From contig DATFXM010000143.1 in NCBI GenBank assembly GCA_035315885.1, positions 1 through 64,000 on the forward strand: 64,000 bases of DNA, given 5' to 3'. Source of the DNA: DATFXM01 sp035315885 (GTDB taxonomy: Bacteria; Acidobacteriota; Blastocatellia; UBA7656). This document shows positions 16,129 to 23,948 of this stretch, one piece after another. The notes under the pieces are model-generated. The model saw nothing but the letters and a program-made list of their open reading frames with translations, had not been told where the DNA came from and ran no database searches. Made by a program: the position numbers and the translations under genes. Position 1 is the first letter of the stretch; every line of letters starts with the position of its first letter.

Positions 16129-17511
16129 TTATTCGAGTTCGAGTTCCTTGATTCGGGTCAAGAGAGTCTTGTAACTCACACCCAGGCGTTCCGCCGCTCG
16201 CGATTTGTTGTAATCGCATTCCTTGAGTGTCGCTTCGATCTTGCGCCGCTCAACGAGCCGTTGTGCGCGACTGCTGACATCGGCCAGCGTGCCGCGTAAA
16301 TCGAACCCATCGAGAAGGAGATCCTGCTCGCGTTTGCTGTAGTCGGAGGGCGGATGGACGTTGAGATCTTCAGATACTACTTCGCCTCCACGCGCGAGTA
16401 TACAGGCTCGCTCGATGCAGTTTTCGAGCTCGCGTACGTTGCCGGGCCAGTCATATTCTTCGAGCGCGCGGATGGCCTCCTGTGCTACCTTCAGCGGCAC
16501 ACGTCGCAACTCCCGGCCATACTTCGCTGCAAAGAACTCCGCAAGCTCTCTGATGTCGGATCTGCGTTCTCGGAGCGCCGGGATATTGACCGGGAAGACC
16601 GCGAGCCGGAAGTAAAGATCTTCTCGAAACTGCCGCGCGCCCACCGCTGCTTTCAAGTCCCGGTTGGTCGCGGCGATGACCCTGACGTCCACTTCAATGT
16701 CAGCCGACCCGCCAAGTCGATTGATCTTCCGTTCCTCGAGCACTCTCAGCAGCTTCGATTGTACGCCCGGAGCGATCTCGCTTATCTCGTCGAGGAAGAT
16801 CGTGCCGCGTGCCGCGAGCTCGAACTTACCCGCGCGCCGCTGGTCCGCACCGGTATAGGCGCCCTTCTCGTGGCCAAACAATTCGTTTTCAATCAGCGTG
16901 TCGGGTATGGCTGCGCAGTTGATTGCAATGAACGGCGCATTACGCCGCGGGCTGAGGTGGTGAATAGCGCGGGCAAACAACTCTTTGCCGGTGCCAGACT
17001 CGCCGAGCAGCAGAACTGTCGTACCAGTGCCTGCCACCTGTTGAATCTCCCGTCCGACTTTCTGCATAGATTGAGAATCCCCGATGATGCGAGGAAACCC
17101 GTAACGTCGCGAGTACTCGTCTCTCAACAGGACATTTTCAGCGCGAAGCCTGGCTTCATCCAACGCACGCTGTACCAGAAGGAGCAGGTGTCGGCTGTCG
17201 ACAGGCTTCTGCAGAAACTCGTAAGCGCCCTCTTTCATCGCCTGCACGGCTTCGTCGATCGTGCCGTAAGCAGTCAGCATGATCACCGCAGTGTCGCCGT
17301 CCGCTGCCTTGGCGGCTCTCAACACCTCGAGTCCGTCAGCCTTGGGCATCTTAAGATCGGTGAGGACAAGATTGTATCGGTTATCGTTGAGCCGTCGCCG
17401 CGCTTCTGCCCCGTCACAAGCTTCATCGACCGCGTGGCCCGCGTTCTGGAGAGTCATCCTCAGCATCTGCCTGAGGCTCTCCTTATCTTCTACAAGCAAT
17501 ATTTCCGCCAT
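16129..17511 (-). CDS. Sigma-54-dependent response regulator, NtrC family
   Basis: Two-component activator of RpoN promoters. The 460-residue product has a receiver domain with acidic pair E8/D9, phospho-acceptor D52 (VLTDLKMP) and K near 102 (FLQKPVD), a sigma-54 AAA+ domain with Walker A GESGTGKE, Walker B FLDEISEIA and an R finger region, and a C-terminal Fis-type HTH (NKSRAAERLGVSYKTLLTRI). The sigma-54 contact loop reads GAYTGA rather than GAFTGA, a conservative change. ATG 17511 (MAEILLVED) is chosen; the longer GTG-type frame adds 15 residues not seen in receivers. No histidine kinase lies next to it. Confidence 0.92.
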   Translation of the reverse strand: MAEILLVEDKESLRQMLRMTLQNAGHAVDEACDGAEARRRLNDNRYNLVLTDLKMPKADGLEVLRAAKAADGDTAVIMLTAYGTIDEAVQAMKEGAYEFLQKPVDSRHLLLLVQRALDEARLRAENVLLRDEYSRRYGFPRIIGDSQSMQKVGREIQQVAGTGTTVLLLGESGTGKELFARAIHHLSPRRNAPFIAINCAAIPDTLIENELFGHEKGAYTGADQRRAGKFELAARGTIFLDEISEIAPGVQSKLLRVLEERKINRLGGSADIEVDVRVIAATNRDLKAAVGARQFREDLYFRLAVFPVNIPALRERRSDIRELAEFFAAKYGRELRRVPLKVAQEAIRALEEYDWPGNVRELENCIERACILARGGEVVSEDLNVHPPSDYSKREQDLLLDGFDLRGTLADVSSRAQRLVERRKIEATLKECDYNKSRAAERLGVSYKTLLTRIKELELE

Positions 17512-17624
17512 CGGTTCCCGATTTATCTGGCCAAGAGTATGGCAGGCGCGCCACAACGCGCCGCGAAAGGAGGCCGCTTTTAGTTTTCTGATAGGGAGGC
17601 TTGTAACGGGGACTGACAGACGCG

Positions 17625-18464
17625 TTATCGGGTTTCTCTGAACACGCCGGGTGCGACGCCGGCTCGCCGTGCCTCTTCCAGTAATGCGTCGAGGTCAGCC
17701 TCTGCTTTTACGCGGTCTGCCTTTGCCTCGTCCAGTTTGGACTGCGCGTCTTCGCGGTCCTGTTGTAGCTGCGCGGCGTAGAAATTGTCGCCCCCATTCT
17801 TGCCGCCATTCTGAAGGATGTGCTGGCTTATTTCTTTCACTCGATTATCGTAAACCTGCGTGCGACGATCCGCGTCCTTAATGGCTTCCATCAGTTTCTG
17901 ATAGCGCTGGCGATAGTAATCTTCGTTGGCGCTGCCATCGGCGGTGGTTTGCGATGGCCCTGCCGCCTCTGAGAACTTGTGTTCTCGTCCATATTCCTCG
18001 AGGTCGGCTAGATCCGCTGCTGCCGCTCTGGCTTGTTTGCGGAGGTCTGCGACCTGTTGGCCGGTCTGCTCAAGATCGGCCGCAGTCTCGTTCCGGGATT
18101 TGGCGGTCTGGCCGGACGTCCCCAGATCGTTTCGAAGCTGAGTGCGTTTCAATTCAGCGTCGTCGGCCGCCCGCTCCAGCGATTTCACTTTGTCACGTGC
18201 CTGCGCGATCCGTTCCCGCCAGCCGGCTTCGTCGGAACTTACCTTGCCACCCGAGTCGGCCTTCGCCGGTTTTGCAATTGGGGTTTCATCGGCTGCGGTT
18301 TCGGCGCCGGTATCGACCGGAATCCGCACGTCGTCGGAGTTGAGCGTCGGCACCTTCTTTCGGCCAACCGCCGGCTGCTGGGCGTTGACCTGCACACCGC
18401 ACCAAAGCACCAATAACGCTGCTACACCCATGACTTTTAGACAAAGCGACCCGGAGCTTTTCAT
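17625..18464 (-). CDS. Exported coiled-coil protein of unknown function
   Basis: I do not recognise a family. The 279-residue product has a signal peptide (core about 10-27, cleavage near VNAQ), a short Pro/Asp/Thr-rich linker, then heptad-rich segments about 80-155 (WRERIAQARDKVKSLERAADDAELKR, then QTGQQVADLRKQARAAAADLADLEEY) and about 175-265 (YYRQRYQKLMEAIKDADRR, then QDREDAQSKLDEAKADRVKAEADLDALLEEARR). This suggests an elongated periplasmic protein. GGAGAG precedes ATG 18464. A promoter with TTGCAG-17-TATTCT lies at 18527-18555, so it is transcribed on its own, not from the upstream divergent gene. Confidence 0.7.
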   Translation of the reverse strand: MKSSGSLCLKVMGVAALLVLWCGVQVNAQQPAVGRKKVPTLNSDDVRIPVDTGAETAADETPIAKPAKADSGGKVSSDEAGWRERIAQARDKVKSLERAADDAELKRTQLRNDLGTSGQTAKSRNETAADLEQTGQQVADLRKQARAAAADLADLEEYGREHKFSEAAGPSQTTADGSANEDYYRQRYQKLMEAIKDADRRTQVYDNRVKEISQHILQNGGKNGGDNFYAAQLQQDREDAQSKLDEAKADRVKAEADLDALLEEARRAGVAPGVFRETR

Positions 18465-18526
18465 TGTCCACTCTCCAGTTTTGACGTTAGGGGATCGCAG
18501 TGCAGGGGCAGAAAAAACTACCGGCT

Positions 18527-18555
18527 AGAATACCTAAAATGCCTACCCCCTGCAA
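18527..18555 (-). promoter_or_regulatory. Promoter of the coiled-coil gene
   Basis: On the minus strand TTGCAG (18550-18555), a 17-base spacer and TATTCT (18527-18532), about 60 bases before the start codon. Confidence 0.5.
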
Positions 18556-18628
18556 GAGTAAAGCCATTTCGCTATTTATTGTCGCTCGACGGGTCAGGGC
18601 GCCCTAACGACCGCCGATCGGGTGTTCG

Positions 18629-18658
18629 TTGACTGGGCCGCCGGTGGAATGCTAGGTT
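18629..18658 (+). promoter_or_regulatory. Promoter directly before the LpxL-like gene
   Basis: TTGACT (18629-18634), an 18-base spacer and TAGGTT (18653-18658). The start codon GTG is at 18665, so the message would be leaderless or nearly so; there is no Shine-Dalgarno. Confidence 0.45.
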
Positions 18659-18664
18659 CACGCC

Positions 18665-19642
18665 GTGAGTACAAAGAAGCGAAGCCCGCTTCGTGACTTC
18701 ATCGAATTTCTGCCGGCATGGCTCCTGCTCAAAACTCTCGGATTGCTGCCGCGCAGTGCAGCACGCCTGATTGGAAGGGCTCTCGCTCGCACCTCCTACC
18801 TGGTCGCGGGTAATCTCCGGAGGACTGGCGCACGCAATCTGAAAATTGCGCTGCCTGACCTTTCGGAATCGGCCCGGCGCCGTGTTCTCGTAGGGCTCTT
18901 CGACAGTCTCGGGAATCTGCTCGGCGAATTCTCTCAGTTTCCAAAGCACACCAGATCCACTATCGAGCGGGTTGTCAGGTATGAAGGGCTGGAAAACTAC
19001 CTGAACGCAGCGGGGGAGGGCCGTGGCGTACTGCTGTTGACCGGACACTTCGGGTCTTGGGAGCTTTGCGCATTTGCTCAAGGGTTGTACGGACATCCGT
19101 TGAGCTTTCTTGTTCGACCGCTCGACAACGGGCTGCTGGACAGATTGATCAACACCTACCGCGAGGCATCAGGCAACAGTGTGATCGACAAGAACCGGGC
19201 AGTGCGTCCGGTGATGGAGGCACTCAAGCACCGCGGCGACGTTGGAATGCTGATCGATGCAAACACTCTTCGAGAAGAGGGAGTATTCTGTGACTTCTTT
19301 GGATTCCCGGCCTCTTCGACCACCGGACTTGCGGTGTTTGCGCTGCGGACAGGTGCTCCGGTTGTGCCCGGCTTTCTGATCTGGGACCGAGAAGCGAAAA
19401 CGCACAAGCTCATCTTCGAGCCCGAGGTACCTCTCATCAGAACCGGTGACTTCAAGGAAGACGTTCAGACGAACACTGCTCGATTCACCAAGGTGATCGA
19501 GCAGTACGCACGTCGCTACCCGGAACAGTGGTTGTGGATTCACAAGCGATGGAACACCCGGCCCGAGGGCGAAACCGGGCTGTACGATCAGCAGGAGATC
19601 GATCTCAGGCTGGATACGCCCAAACGGAACGTGCAGGCGTGA
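18665..19642 (+). CDS. LpxL/HtrB-like lipid A (lysophospholipid) acyltransferase
   Basis: Membrane-associated acyltransferase that adds a secondary acyl chain to lipid A or a related lipid. The 325-residue product has an N-terminal membrane segment (about 15-40) and the catalytic HxxxxE in GHFGSWE (H128/E133). It continues with the family blocks SFLVRPLDNGLLDRLI, a conserved DANTLREEGVFCDFFG and WLWIHKRWNTRPEGE. The start is a GTG at 18665. In E. coli LpxL the third block reads DQ/DxD; here it is IDAN, a modest difference. It complements LptD in pointing to an LPS-bearing outer membrane. Confidence 0.87.
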   Translation: MSTKKRSPLRDFIEFLPAWLLLKTLGLLPRSAARLIGRALARTSYLVAGNLRRTGARNLKIALPDLSESARRRVLVGLFDSLGNLLGEFSQFPKHTRSTIERVVRYEGLENYLNAAGEGRGVLLLTGHFGSWELCAFAQGLYGHPLSFLVRPLDNGLLDRLINTYREASGNSVIDKNRAVRPVMEALKHRGDVGMLIDANTLREEGVFCDFFGFPASSTTGLAVFALRTGAPVVPGFLIWDREAKTHKLIFEPEVPLIRTGDFKEDVQTNTARFTKVIEQYARRYPEQWLWIHKRWNTRPEGETGLYDQQEIDLRLDTPKRNVQA

Positions 19643-19658
19643 TCAAGCGGAACACCGA

Positions 19659-20012
19659 TTATCGGGCGTGCCGGTTGTAATCGTCGTGGAACCGGGTGAT
19701 GTCATCCTCGCCCAGGTACTCGCCGCACTGAACCTCGATAAATTGGAGATCGTCTTTTCCCGGATTCGCAACTCGGTGAAGTGTGTTTGGCGGGATGTCC
19801 ACAGTCTGATCCACGCCGAGCTCCAGCTCCCGGTCGCCGACGGTCACCAGGGCGGTTCCGGCGACAATCACCCAGTGTTCGCTTCTGATGGAATGTTTTT
19901 GCAGGCTGAGCCGGTGACCAGCTCGAACGACGATTAGTTTGACCTTGTATCCGGGTCCTTCGGCGAGCACTTCGTAGCCGCCCCATGGCCGCTCTGATCT
20001 CTCTAGATTCAT
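19659..20012 (-). CDS. Mannose-6-phosphate isomerase-type cupin
   Basis: A 117-residue single-domain cupin resembling the C-terminal isomerase part of bifunctional ManC/AlgA enzymes: RPWGGYEVLAEGPGYKVKLI, LSLQKHSIRSEHWVIVAG (metal-binding His and Glu residues), VDIPPNTLHRVANPG and ending FIEVQCGEYLGEDDITRFHDDY. ATG 20012 (MNLERSERPWG) is the natural start; a longer frame upstream has no support. Small stand-alone versions are common and may lack isomerase activity. It is convergent with the LpxL-like gene. Confidence 0.85.
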   Translation of the reverse strand: MNLERSERPWGGYEVLAEGPGYKVKLIVVRAGHRLSLQKHSIRSEHWVIVAGTALVTVGDRELELGVDQTVDIPPNTLHRVANPGKDDLQFIEVQCGEYLGEDDITRFHDDYNRHAR

Positions 20013-20086
20013 CAGTGTCAGTTTACAACAGAACGAGAGGCGAGCACATCGCGACCAGCGAAGAGGGAACCGAGCTTGCGTCTTGA

Positions 20087-20116
20087 GAAAGAAAAAGGGG
20101 ATGGTCACCCATCCCC
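20087..20116 (-). terminator. Rho-independent terminator of the Lys-rich peptide gene
   Basis: Read on the minus strand: GGGGATGG, loop GTGA, CCATCCCC, then TTTTTCTTTC. This is a textbook terminator 44 bases after the peptide stop codon. A second small palindrome (GTTCTC/GAGAAC) lies just before it. Confidence 0.85.
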
Positions 20117-20159
20117 GCGTTCTCACACAGAGAACCCCCGTTTTGCGTGGCGGCTGGCG

Positions 20160-20246
20160 TTATCTCTTCTTGGCGCCCTTCTTAGCGCCCTTCTTGGCGC
20201 CGCCCTTAGCGGCTTTCTTCGCGCCGCCCTTCTTTGCAGTTGCCAT
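20160..20246 (-). CDS. 28-residue Lys/Ala/Gly-rich histone H1-like peptide
   Basis: A very short gene encoding a peptide that begins MATAKKGGAKK and continues with AAKGGAKK, then KGAKKGAKKR to the end. It contains 12 Lys and 1 Arg in 28 residues and no acidic residue. The composition resembles the C-terminal tails of bacterial histone H1-like proteins, so DNA or RNA binding is the natural guess. Expression is well supported by the sequence: AAAGGAGAGG lies about 8 bases before the ATG at 20246, a TTGACA-17-TATATA promoter lies at 20346-20374, and a perfect terminator follows at 20087-20116. The 93-base leader contains three TACACAAG-type words able to form alternative hairpins. It could also be a truncated remnant of a longer histone-like gene, but the complete expression unit argues against decay. 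Confidence 0.75.
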   Translation of the reverse strand: MATAKKGGAKKAAKGGAKKGAKKGAKKR

Positions 20247-20280
20247 AAGTGTGCCTCTCCTTTCGTTGGATTTTGGTTTG

Positions 20281-20336
20281 TACACAAGATCGTGTGTCAT
20301 CACTATGCTTGTGTACTATTCCCAATACTACACAAG
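20281..20336 (-). promoter_or_regulatory. Repeated TACACAAG/CTTGTGTA words in the leader of the Lys-rich gene
   Basis: On the minus strand CTTGTGTA occurs at 20329-20336 and 20281-20288, and its complement TACACAAG at 20308-20315. The middle copy can pair with the first (8 bp plus 4 bp around a GGG loop) or with the last copy, so the two hairpins exclude each other. The site at 20282-20297 is itself a 14/16 palindrome centred on GATC. It could be a protein operator, a switching leader, or both. Confidence 0.55.
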
Positions 20337-20345
20337 ATATAGTTG

Positions 20346-20374
20346 TATATAGAGGCGTTGCCGATTCTTGTCAA
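20346..20374 (-). promoter_or_regulatory. Strong promoter of the Lys-rich peptide gene
   Basis: On the minus strand TTGACA (20369-20374), exactly 17 bases, then TATATA (20346-20351). This is the best match to the sigma-70 consensus in the window. Transcription should start near 20339. Confidence 0.75.
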
Positions 20375-20683
20375 TCTTTTTTTTCTTCATGTTCGTCGTC
20401 ATTTTTTGCCATTTTGGCAATTGCCGCTGAATTGGCTTCCAGAGCCAGTTCCAAGCCTCACAATTTCCACTCTCGTGAGGACACCGTCTCCCCCGGAGCC
20501 ACGGAAGGCCGTAAAATAGGGGCGAAATCGCTGCTCCGACAGTGCTCACAGAATTGGCTTCAGGAGCCTTTTCTGTGACTGCACCCTTCTACTCGGCTCT
20601 GGAAGCCCATTGCGTGGCACGGCCACAACGTCTCGCGAACGTCGGGTTTCGATGCTGAAGATGATCATCACGAGGGTGCAAAA
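20375..20683. other. Intergenic stretch without an identified gene
   Basis: Between the divergent promoters of the Lys-rich peptide and the PHP gene. It holds a T-run (20377-20387) and a short TTGCCATTTTGGCAA palindrome, but no ORF with protein-like composition and no further signal that I can support. Confidence 0.4.
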
Positions 20684-20711
20684 TTGACTCTGCGGAGCGC
20701 GAACGGATAAT
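20684..20711 (+). promoter_or_regulatory. Promoter directly before the PHP gene
   Basis: TTGACT (20684-20689), 16 bases, GATAAT (20706-20711). The start codon ATG is at 20722, about 4 bases after the expected transcription start, and no Shine-Dalgarno is present. Confidence 0.55.
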
Positions 20712-20721
20712 ATCGATCGCG

Positions 20722-21603
20722 ATGCAAAACGACTTGATTGATCTTCATACTCACAGCACGTGCTCCGATGGAAGTGATGCACCTGGTCAGTTGATACGTC
20801 TCGCCGCACAAGCAGGAGCTAGAGCGATCGCGCTCACCGATCACGACACAATCGATGGTCTTGCCGAGGCCAGGCAAGCTGCAGCACGCGAAGGTATCGA
20901 GTTCATCAACGGAATAGAAGTCAGCGCCGAGTATTCGCCCGGCACGATGCACATCCTCGGCTACTACATCGATCCACAATCCGAGACTCTCGCTGCGCAA
21001 CTCGAGATGTTACTGAATGCGCGAGACCGGCGTAATCCCGAAATCGCAAGTCGATTGCAATCGCTAGGCGTTGAAATTGACTACAGCGAAGTCGAGGAGA
21101 TTGCCGGTGGAGAGGTAGTCGGGCGTCCACACTTCGCGCGACTCCTGCTCCAAAAGGGATACGTGGAGAGCATTCAAAACGCGTTCGACCGGTATCTCGC
21201 CAAAGGCGCCGCTGCATACGTTGAAAAGGCCAGGCTCGTGCCTCAGGACGCAATAGACCTCATTCACAAGGCCGGCGGGGCTGCAGTACTGGCTCATCCA
21301 TATCAGCTCAAGTGCAAGTCTCAGGAAGAGGCCGACGCGGTTTTTGACCAACTGGCGGCGCTTGGACTGGACGGTGTTGAGGCGGTCTACAGCAGGCACA
21401 GTCCACAGGATCGCGAGCGGTACGCATCGATGGCCACGTCGCGCGGTATGATCGTGACCGGCGGCAGCGACTATCACGGGACGTACAAACCAGACATCCG
21501 CCTCGTAACCGGCAAAGGCGACCTGAGCGTATCGTATTCGTTGTTGGACGGAATCAAGGAGCGGGCCAGGGCGGCAGCGATCAGTCGGCGGTCAGGGGAT
21601 TGA
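20722..21603 (+). CDS. PHP-domain phosphoesterase (RNase AM / YciV-like)
   Basis: Metal-dependent phosphoesterase. The 293-residue product matches the small PHP family that includes E. coli YciV (RNase AM, 5'-3' exonuclease) and 3',5'-nucleotide bisphosphate phosphatases. Visible metal ligands are D7-L-H9-T-H11, H in LTDHDTIDG (near 40), E in NGIEVSAEY, H in MHILGYY, H in VGRPHFARLL, H in LAHPYQ and the final GSDYHG. The stop overlaps a TTG of the deoC frame, and the genes are probably cotranscribed. The substrate cannot be told from sequence. Confidence 0.9.
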   Translation: MQNDLIDLHTHSTCSDGSDAPGQLIRLAAQAGARAIALTDHDTIDGLAEARQAAAREGIEFINGIEVSAEYSPGTMHILGYYIDPQSETLAAQLEMLLNARDRRNPEIASRLQSLGVEIDYSEVEEIAGGEVVGRPHFARLLLQKGYVESIQNAFDRYLAKGAAAYVEKARLVPQDAIDLIHKAGGAAVLAHPYQLKCKSQEEADAVFDQLAALGLDGVEAVYSRHSPQDRERYASMATSRGMIVTGGSDYHGTYKPDIRLVTGKGDLSVSYSLLDGIKERARAAAISRRSGD

Positions 21604-21611
21604 AGAACATC

Positions 21612-22502
21612 ATGGCAGATGAACTGAACATCGAAGCTCTCGTTTCGGAGATAACCGACGTACTGCTGTCGCGGCTCGCGGAAGGCTCGGCGGCATCGGA
21701 TTGCGCCCTTCACCACGATGAGTGTTTCATCAAGTGCCCCGATAGGATGCAATCCCTGATCGCGTCCGGGGTTGCCCGATTTGGGCTGACCGGCGCCGAG
21801 AGTGCCGCGGCTCTCAAGGTTGCTCGCTATATCGATCATACATTGTTGAAGCCGGAGGCTAGTCGCACCGAGATTCTGAAGATCTGCGAGGAGGGAGTGA
21901 AGTTCGGCTTCGCATCAGTTTGCATAAACCCCACCTGGGCACGTGAGGCCTCGTGCGCACTGCGTGGAAGCGGGGTGAAAGTCTGTACGGTAATCGGATT
22001 CCCGTTGGGCGCGAACACGGTCGACACCAAGGTGTTCGAAGCCCGCCGCGCGATCTTCGACGGGGCGACCGAGCTGGACATGGTGATAAACATCGGCGCG
22101 TTGAAGTCTCGGGAACACGACATGGTCTCAAGGGATATACGTGGAGTCGTAGATGTTGCACATGAGTCGGGCGCGCTTTGCAAAGTCATAATTGAGACCG
22201 CGCTGTTGAGCGAGGACGAGAAGGTCACAGCATGCCTGCTTGCCAAGGATGCAGGTGCGGATTTCGTCAAGACCTCGACAGGCTTCAGTAAGGGCGGGGC
22301 GACGGCTTCCGACATCGCGTTGATGCGAAGGGTTGTCGGAGGCGAGATGGGGGTCAAGGCGTCTGGTGGAGTTCGTGATTTGAAGCAGGCTGAGGAAATG
22401 ATTCGAGCCGGTGCAACAAGAATTGGAGCAAGCGTAGGAGTGAAGATTGTCCAGGAAGCTGGAGGAAACGCTGAGTACAAGGGGCTGAGTACCGACTATT
22501 GA
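21612..22502 (+). CDS. deoC: Deoxyribose-phosphate aldolase with Cys/His-rich N-terminal extension
   Basis: Class I aldolase cleaving 2-deoxyribose-5-phosphate to glyceraldehyde-3-phosphate and acetaldehyde in deoxynucleoside breakdown. The 296-residue product has the TIM barrel from about residue 68 (ARYIDHTLLKPEA), the Schiff-base Lys220 in FVKTSTGF, the second lysine in GVKASGGVRD, and ends in GASVGVKIV. The N-terminal extension of about 65 residues carries a C31-x2-HH-x2-C38-x3-C42 pattern, not part of the usual barrel and possibly metal binding. ATG 21612 was chosen; a TTG at 21600 overlapping the PHP stop is an alternative. Confidence 0.93.
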   Translation: MADELNIEALVSEITDVLLSRLAEGSAASDCALHHDECFIKCPDRMQSLIASGVARFGLTGAESAAALKVARYIDHTLLKPEASRTEILKICEEGVKFGFASVCINPTWAREASCALRGSGVKVCTVIGFPLGANTVDTKVFEARRAIFDGATELDMVINIGALKSREHDMVSRDIRGVVDVAHESGALCKVIIETALLSEDEKVTACLLAKDAGADFVKTSTGFSKGGATASDIALMRRVVGGEMGVKASGGVRDLKQAEEMIRAGATRIGASVGVKIVQEAGGNAEYKGLSTDY

Positions 22503-22522
22503 GTTCTACACTAATACCGAAC

Positions 22523-23521
22523 TTAAAAAGCCCAACGTATGAGAACCGATCCAACCGTATAGCCCGCGCCAACCGCAGCGAAAACCACCAGACTTCCCTT
22601 CTTCAGTCTTCCGTCGTCGATCGCGTCTCCGATCGCCAGAGGAATCGTGGCTGCGGTTGTATTTCCGAACTTGTGGATGTTCTTTACCACCTTGTTGTCA
22701 TCCAATCCCAGCTTTTCCGCTGCGGCGTTGATGATTCTGAGATTCGCCTGGTGAGCGATGAACAGGTCCACGTCTTTGCCGGTGAGGTTGTTCCGTTGGA
22801 GAACTCCGCGGCTGATCTCGCCCATTTTGCGAACGGCGTACTTGAAGACAGGCTGCCCTTCCTGATGCACGAAGTGCATTTTCTTGTCCACGGTCTCGTG
22901 AGTTGAAGGATTCAGGCTGCCCCCGGCGGGCATGTGCAGATACTGTCCCCCCGAGCCATCAACCTCGTGCAGGAAGTCCAGAATCCCGAGGCTGTCATCT
23001 TCGCTCGGTTCGAGCAAGACCGCCCCCGCGCCGTCTCCGAAGAGAATGCACGTTGCACGGTCATCGAAGTTAATGATGCTGCTCATGACGTCAGCGCCGA
23101 CGACGACCACCCGTTCATGCGCAGACGAAGCAACAAACTGCGCGCCTATGGTCAGAGCGTATAAGAATCCGGAGCAGGCTGCGGAAACGTCAAATCCCCA
23201 GGCTCGTGTTGCGCGAATCTTGTTCTGCACCACACAAGCGGTAGCCGGGAAAAACATGTCCGGGGTGACGGTGGCGACAATGATCAGATCGATCTCTTCC
23301 GCCTCCATTCCTCTTTTTTGCAGCAACTCAGCCACAGCTTTGGCTGCAAGCTCAGAAGTTGGGGTGCCGGGCTCGACCATGTGCCGCTCAATTATCCCAG
23401 TCCGTTCGACAATCCAGTCGTGGTTCGTTTCCACCCGCCTTGCGAGATCGTGATTCGTGACCACCTTCGGCGGAACATAGCGCCCAAGAGCGCTAATCTT
23501 CACCCTACGGACTGATTTCAT
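22523..23521 (-). CDS. fabH: Beta-ketoacyl-ACP synthase III (FabH)
   Basis: Starts type II fatty-acid synthesis by condensing acetyl-CoA with malonyl-ACP. The 332-residue product has the full triad: C116 in SAACSGF, H257 in FIAHQAN and N287 in FGNTTAAT. It also has the family opening ALGRYVPPKVVTN with WIVERTGI. A good AAGGAGC lies 8 bases before ATG 23521. It is convergent with deoC, with only 20 bases between the stops and no visible terminator. Confidence 0.96.
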   Translation of the reverse strand: MKSVRRVKISALGRYVPPKVVTNHDLARRVETNHDWIVERTGIIERHMVEPGTPTSELAAKAVAELLQKRGMEAEEIDLIIVATVTPDMFFPATACVVQNKIRATRAWGFDVSAACSGFLYALTIGAQFVASSAHERVVVVGADVMSSIINFDDRATCILFGDGAGAVLLEPSEDDSLGILDFLHEVDGSGGQYLHMPAGGSLNPSTHETVDKKMHFVHQEGQPVFKYAVRKMGEISRGVLQRNNLTGKDVDLFIAHQANLRIINAAAEKLGLDDNKVVKNIHKFGNTTAATIPLAIGDAIDDGRLKKGSLVVFAAVGAGYTVGSVLIRWAF

Positions 23522-23948
23522 TCGGTCGCTCCTTCGTACAACCCGAGCCTGCGCCGGTTATCCTTTAATCTCCGTCACTTTTCTCTTAAAGAACCCTGAT
23601 ACTAGCACCTCGCTTTTTTGACCTGCAAGCATACGCTTAGGCCACCATCAGAGTCCTGAGTGCTGAGTTCTGAGCGTTGGCGCGTTTGTCCCTCTAGCCA
23701 ACACCTTCCCCACTCAGAACTCAATACTCAGAACTTTAGTGTCGGGGACAGCAGTCGCTCGCAATCAAGTTAAGTCACCGCTCCCAGGCCAGCTCATTGT
23801 ATCGGCCATCAAAATTATGATATACGGCTGAAAGGCTGAACAGTCCAGAATCGACATATCAAACGCGGCACCGGGTTCAGTTTAGGTTCAGCTTTAGAGC
23901 GATGAGGCGAAGCCTCGTGGAAAAATCGATCGGGATAAAGGAGATGAA
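23522..23948. other. Intergenic region between fabH and the membrane-protein genes
   Basis: A divergent promoter region that contains the dispersed repeat copy at 23651-23737 and a small GAGGC-GAA-GCCTC hairpin near 23903. I see no gene in it. Confidence 0.4.
23651..23737. repeat. Dispersed inverted repeat, AGTTCTGAGT family (copy 3)
   Basis: The left arm 23651-23674 (GAGTCCTGAGTGCTGAG and one more unit) and the right arm 23712-23737 (ACTCAGAACTCAATACTCAG and a tail) are complementary over most of their length, with a 37-base spacer. Confidence 0.75.

Noticed and set aside
16354..17583. 409-codon plus-strand frame opposite the NtrC-type gene
   Set aside because: It is antisense to a regulator with intact receiver, AAA+ and Fis motifs. 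High GC at third positions of the real gene keeps the opposite frame open; the antisense protein has no family features.
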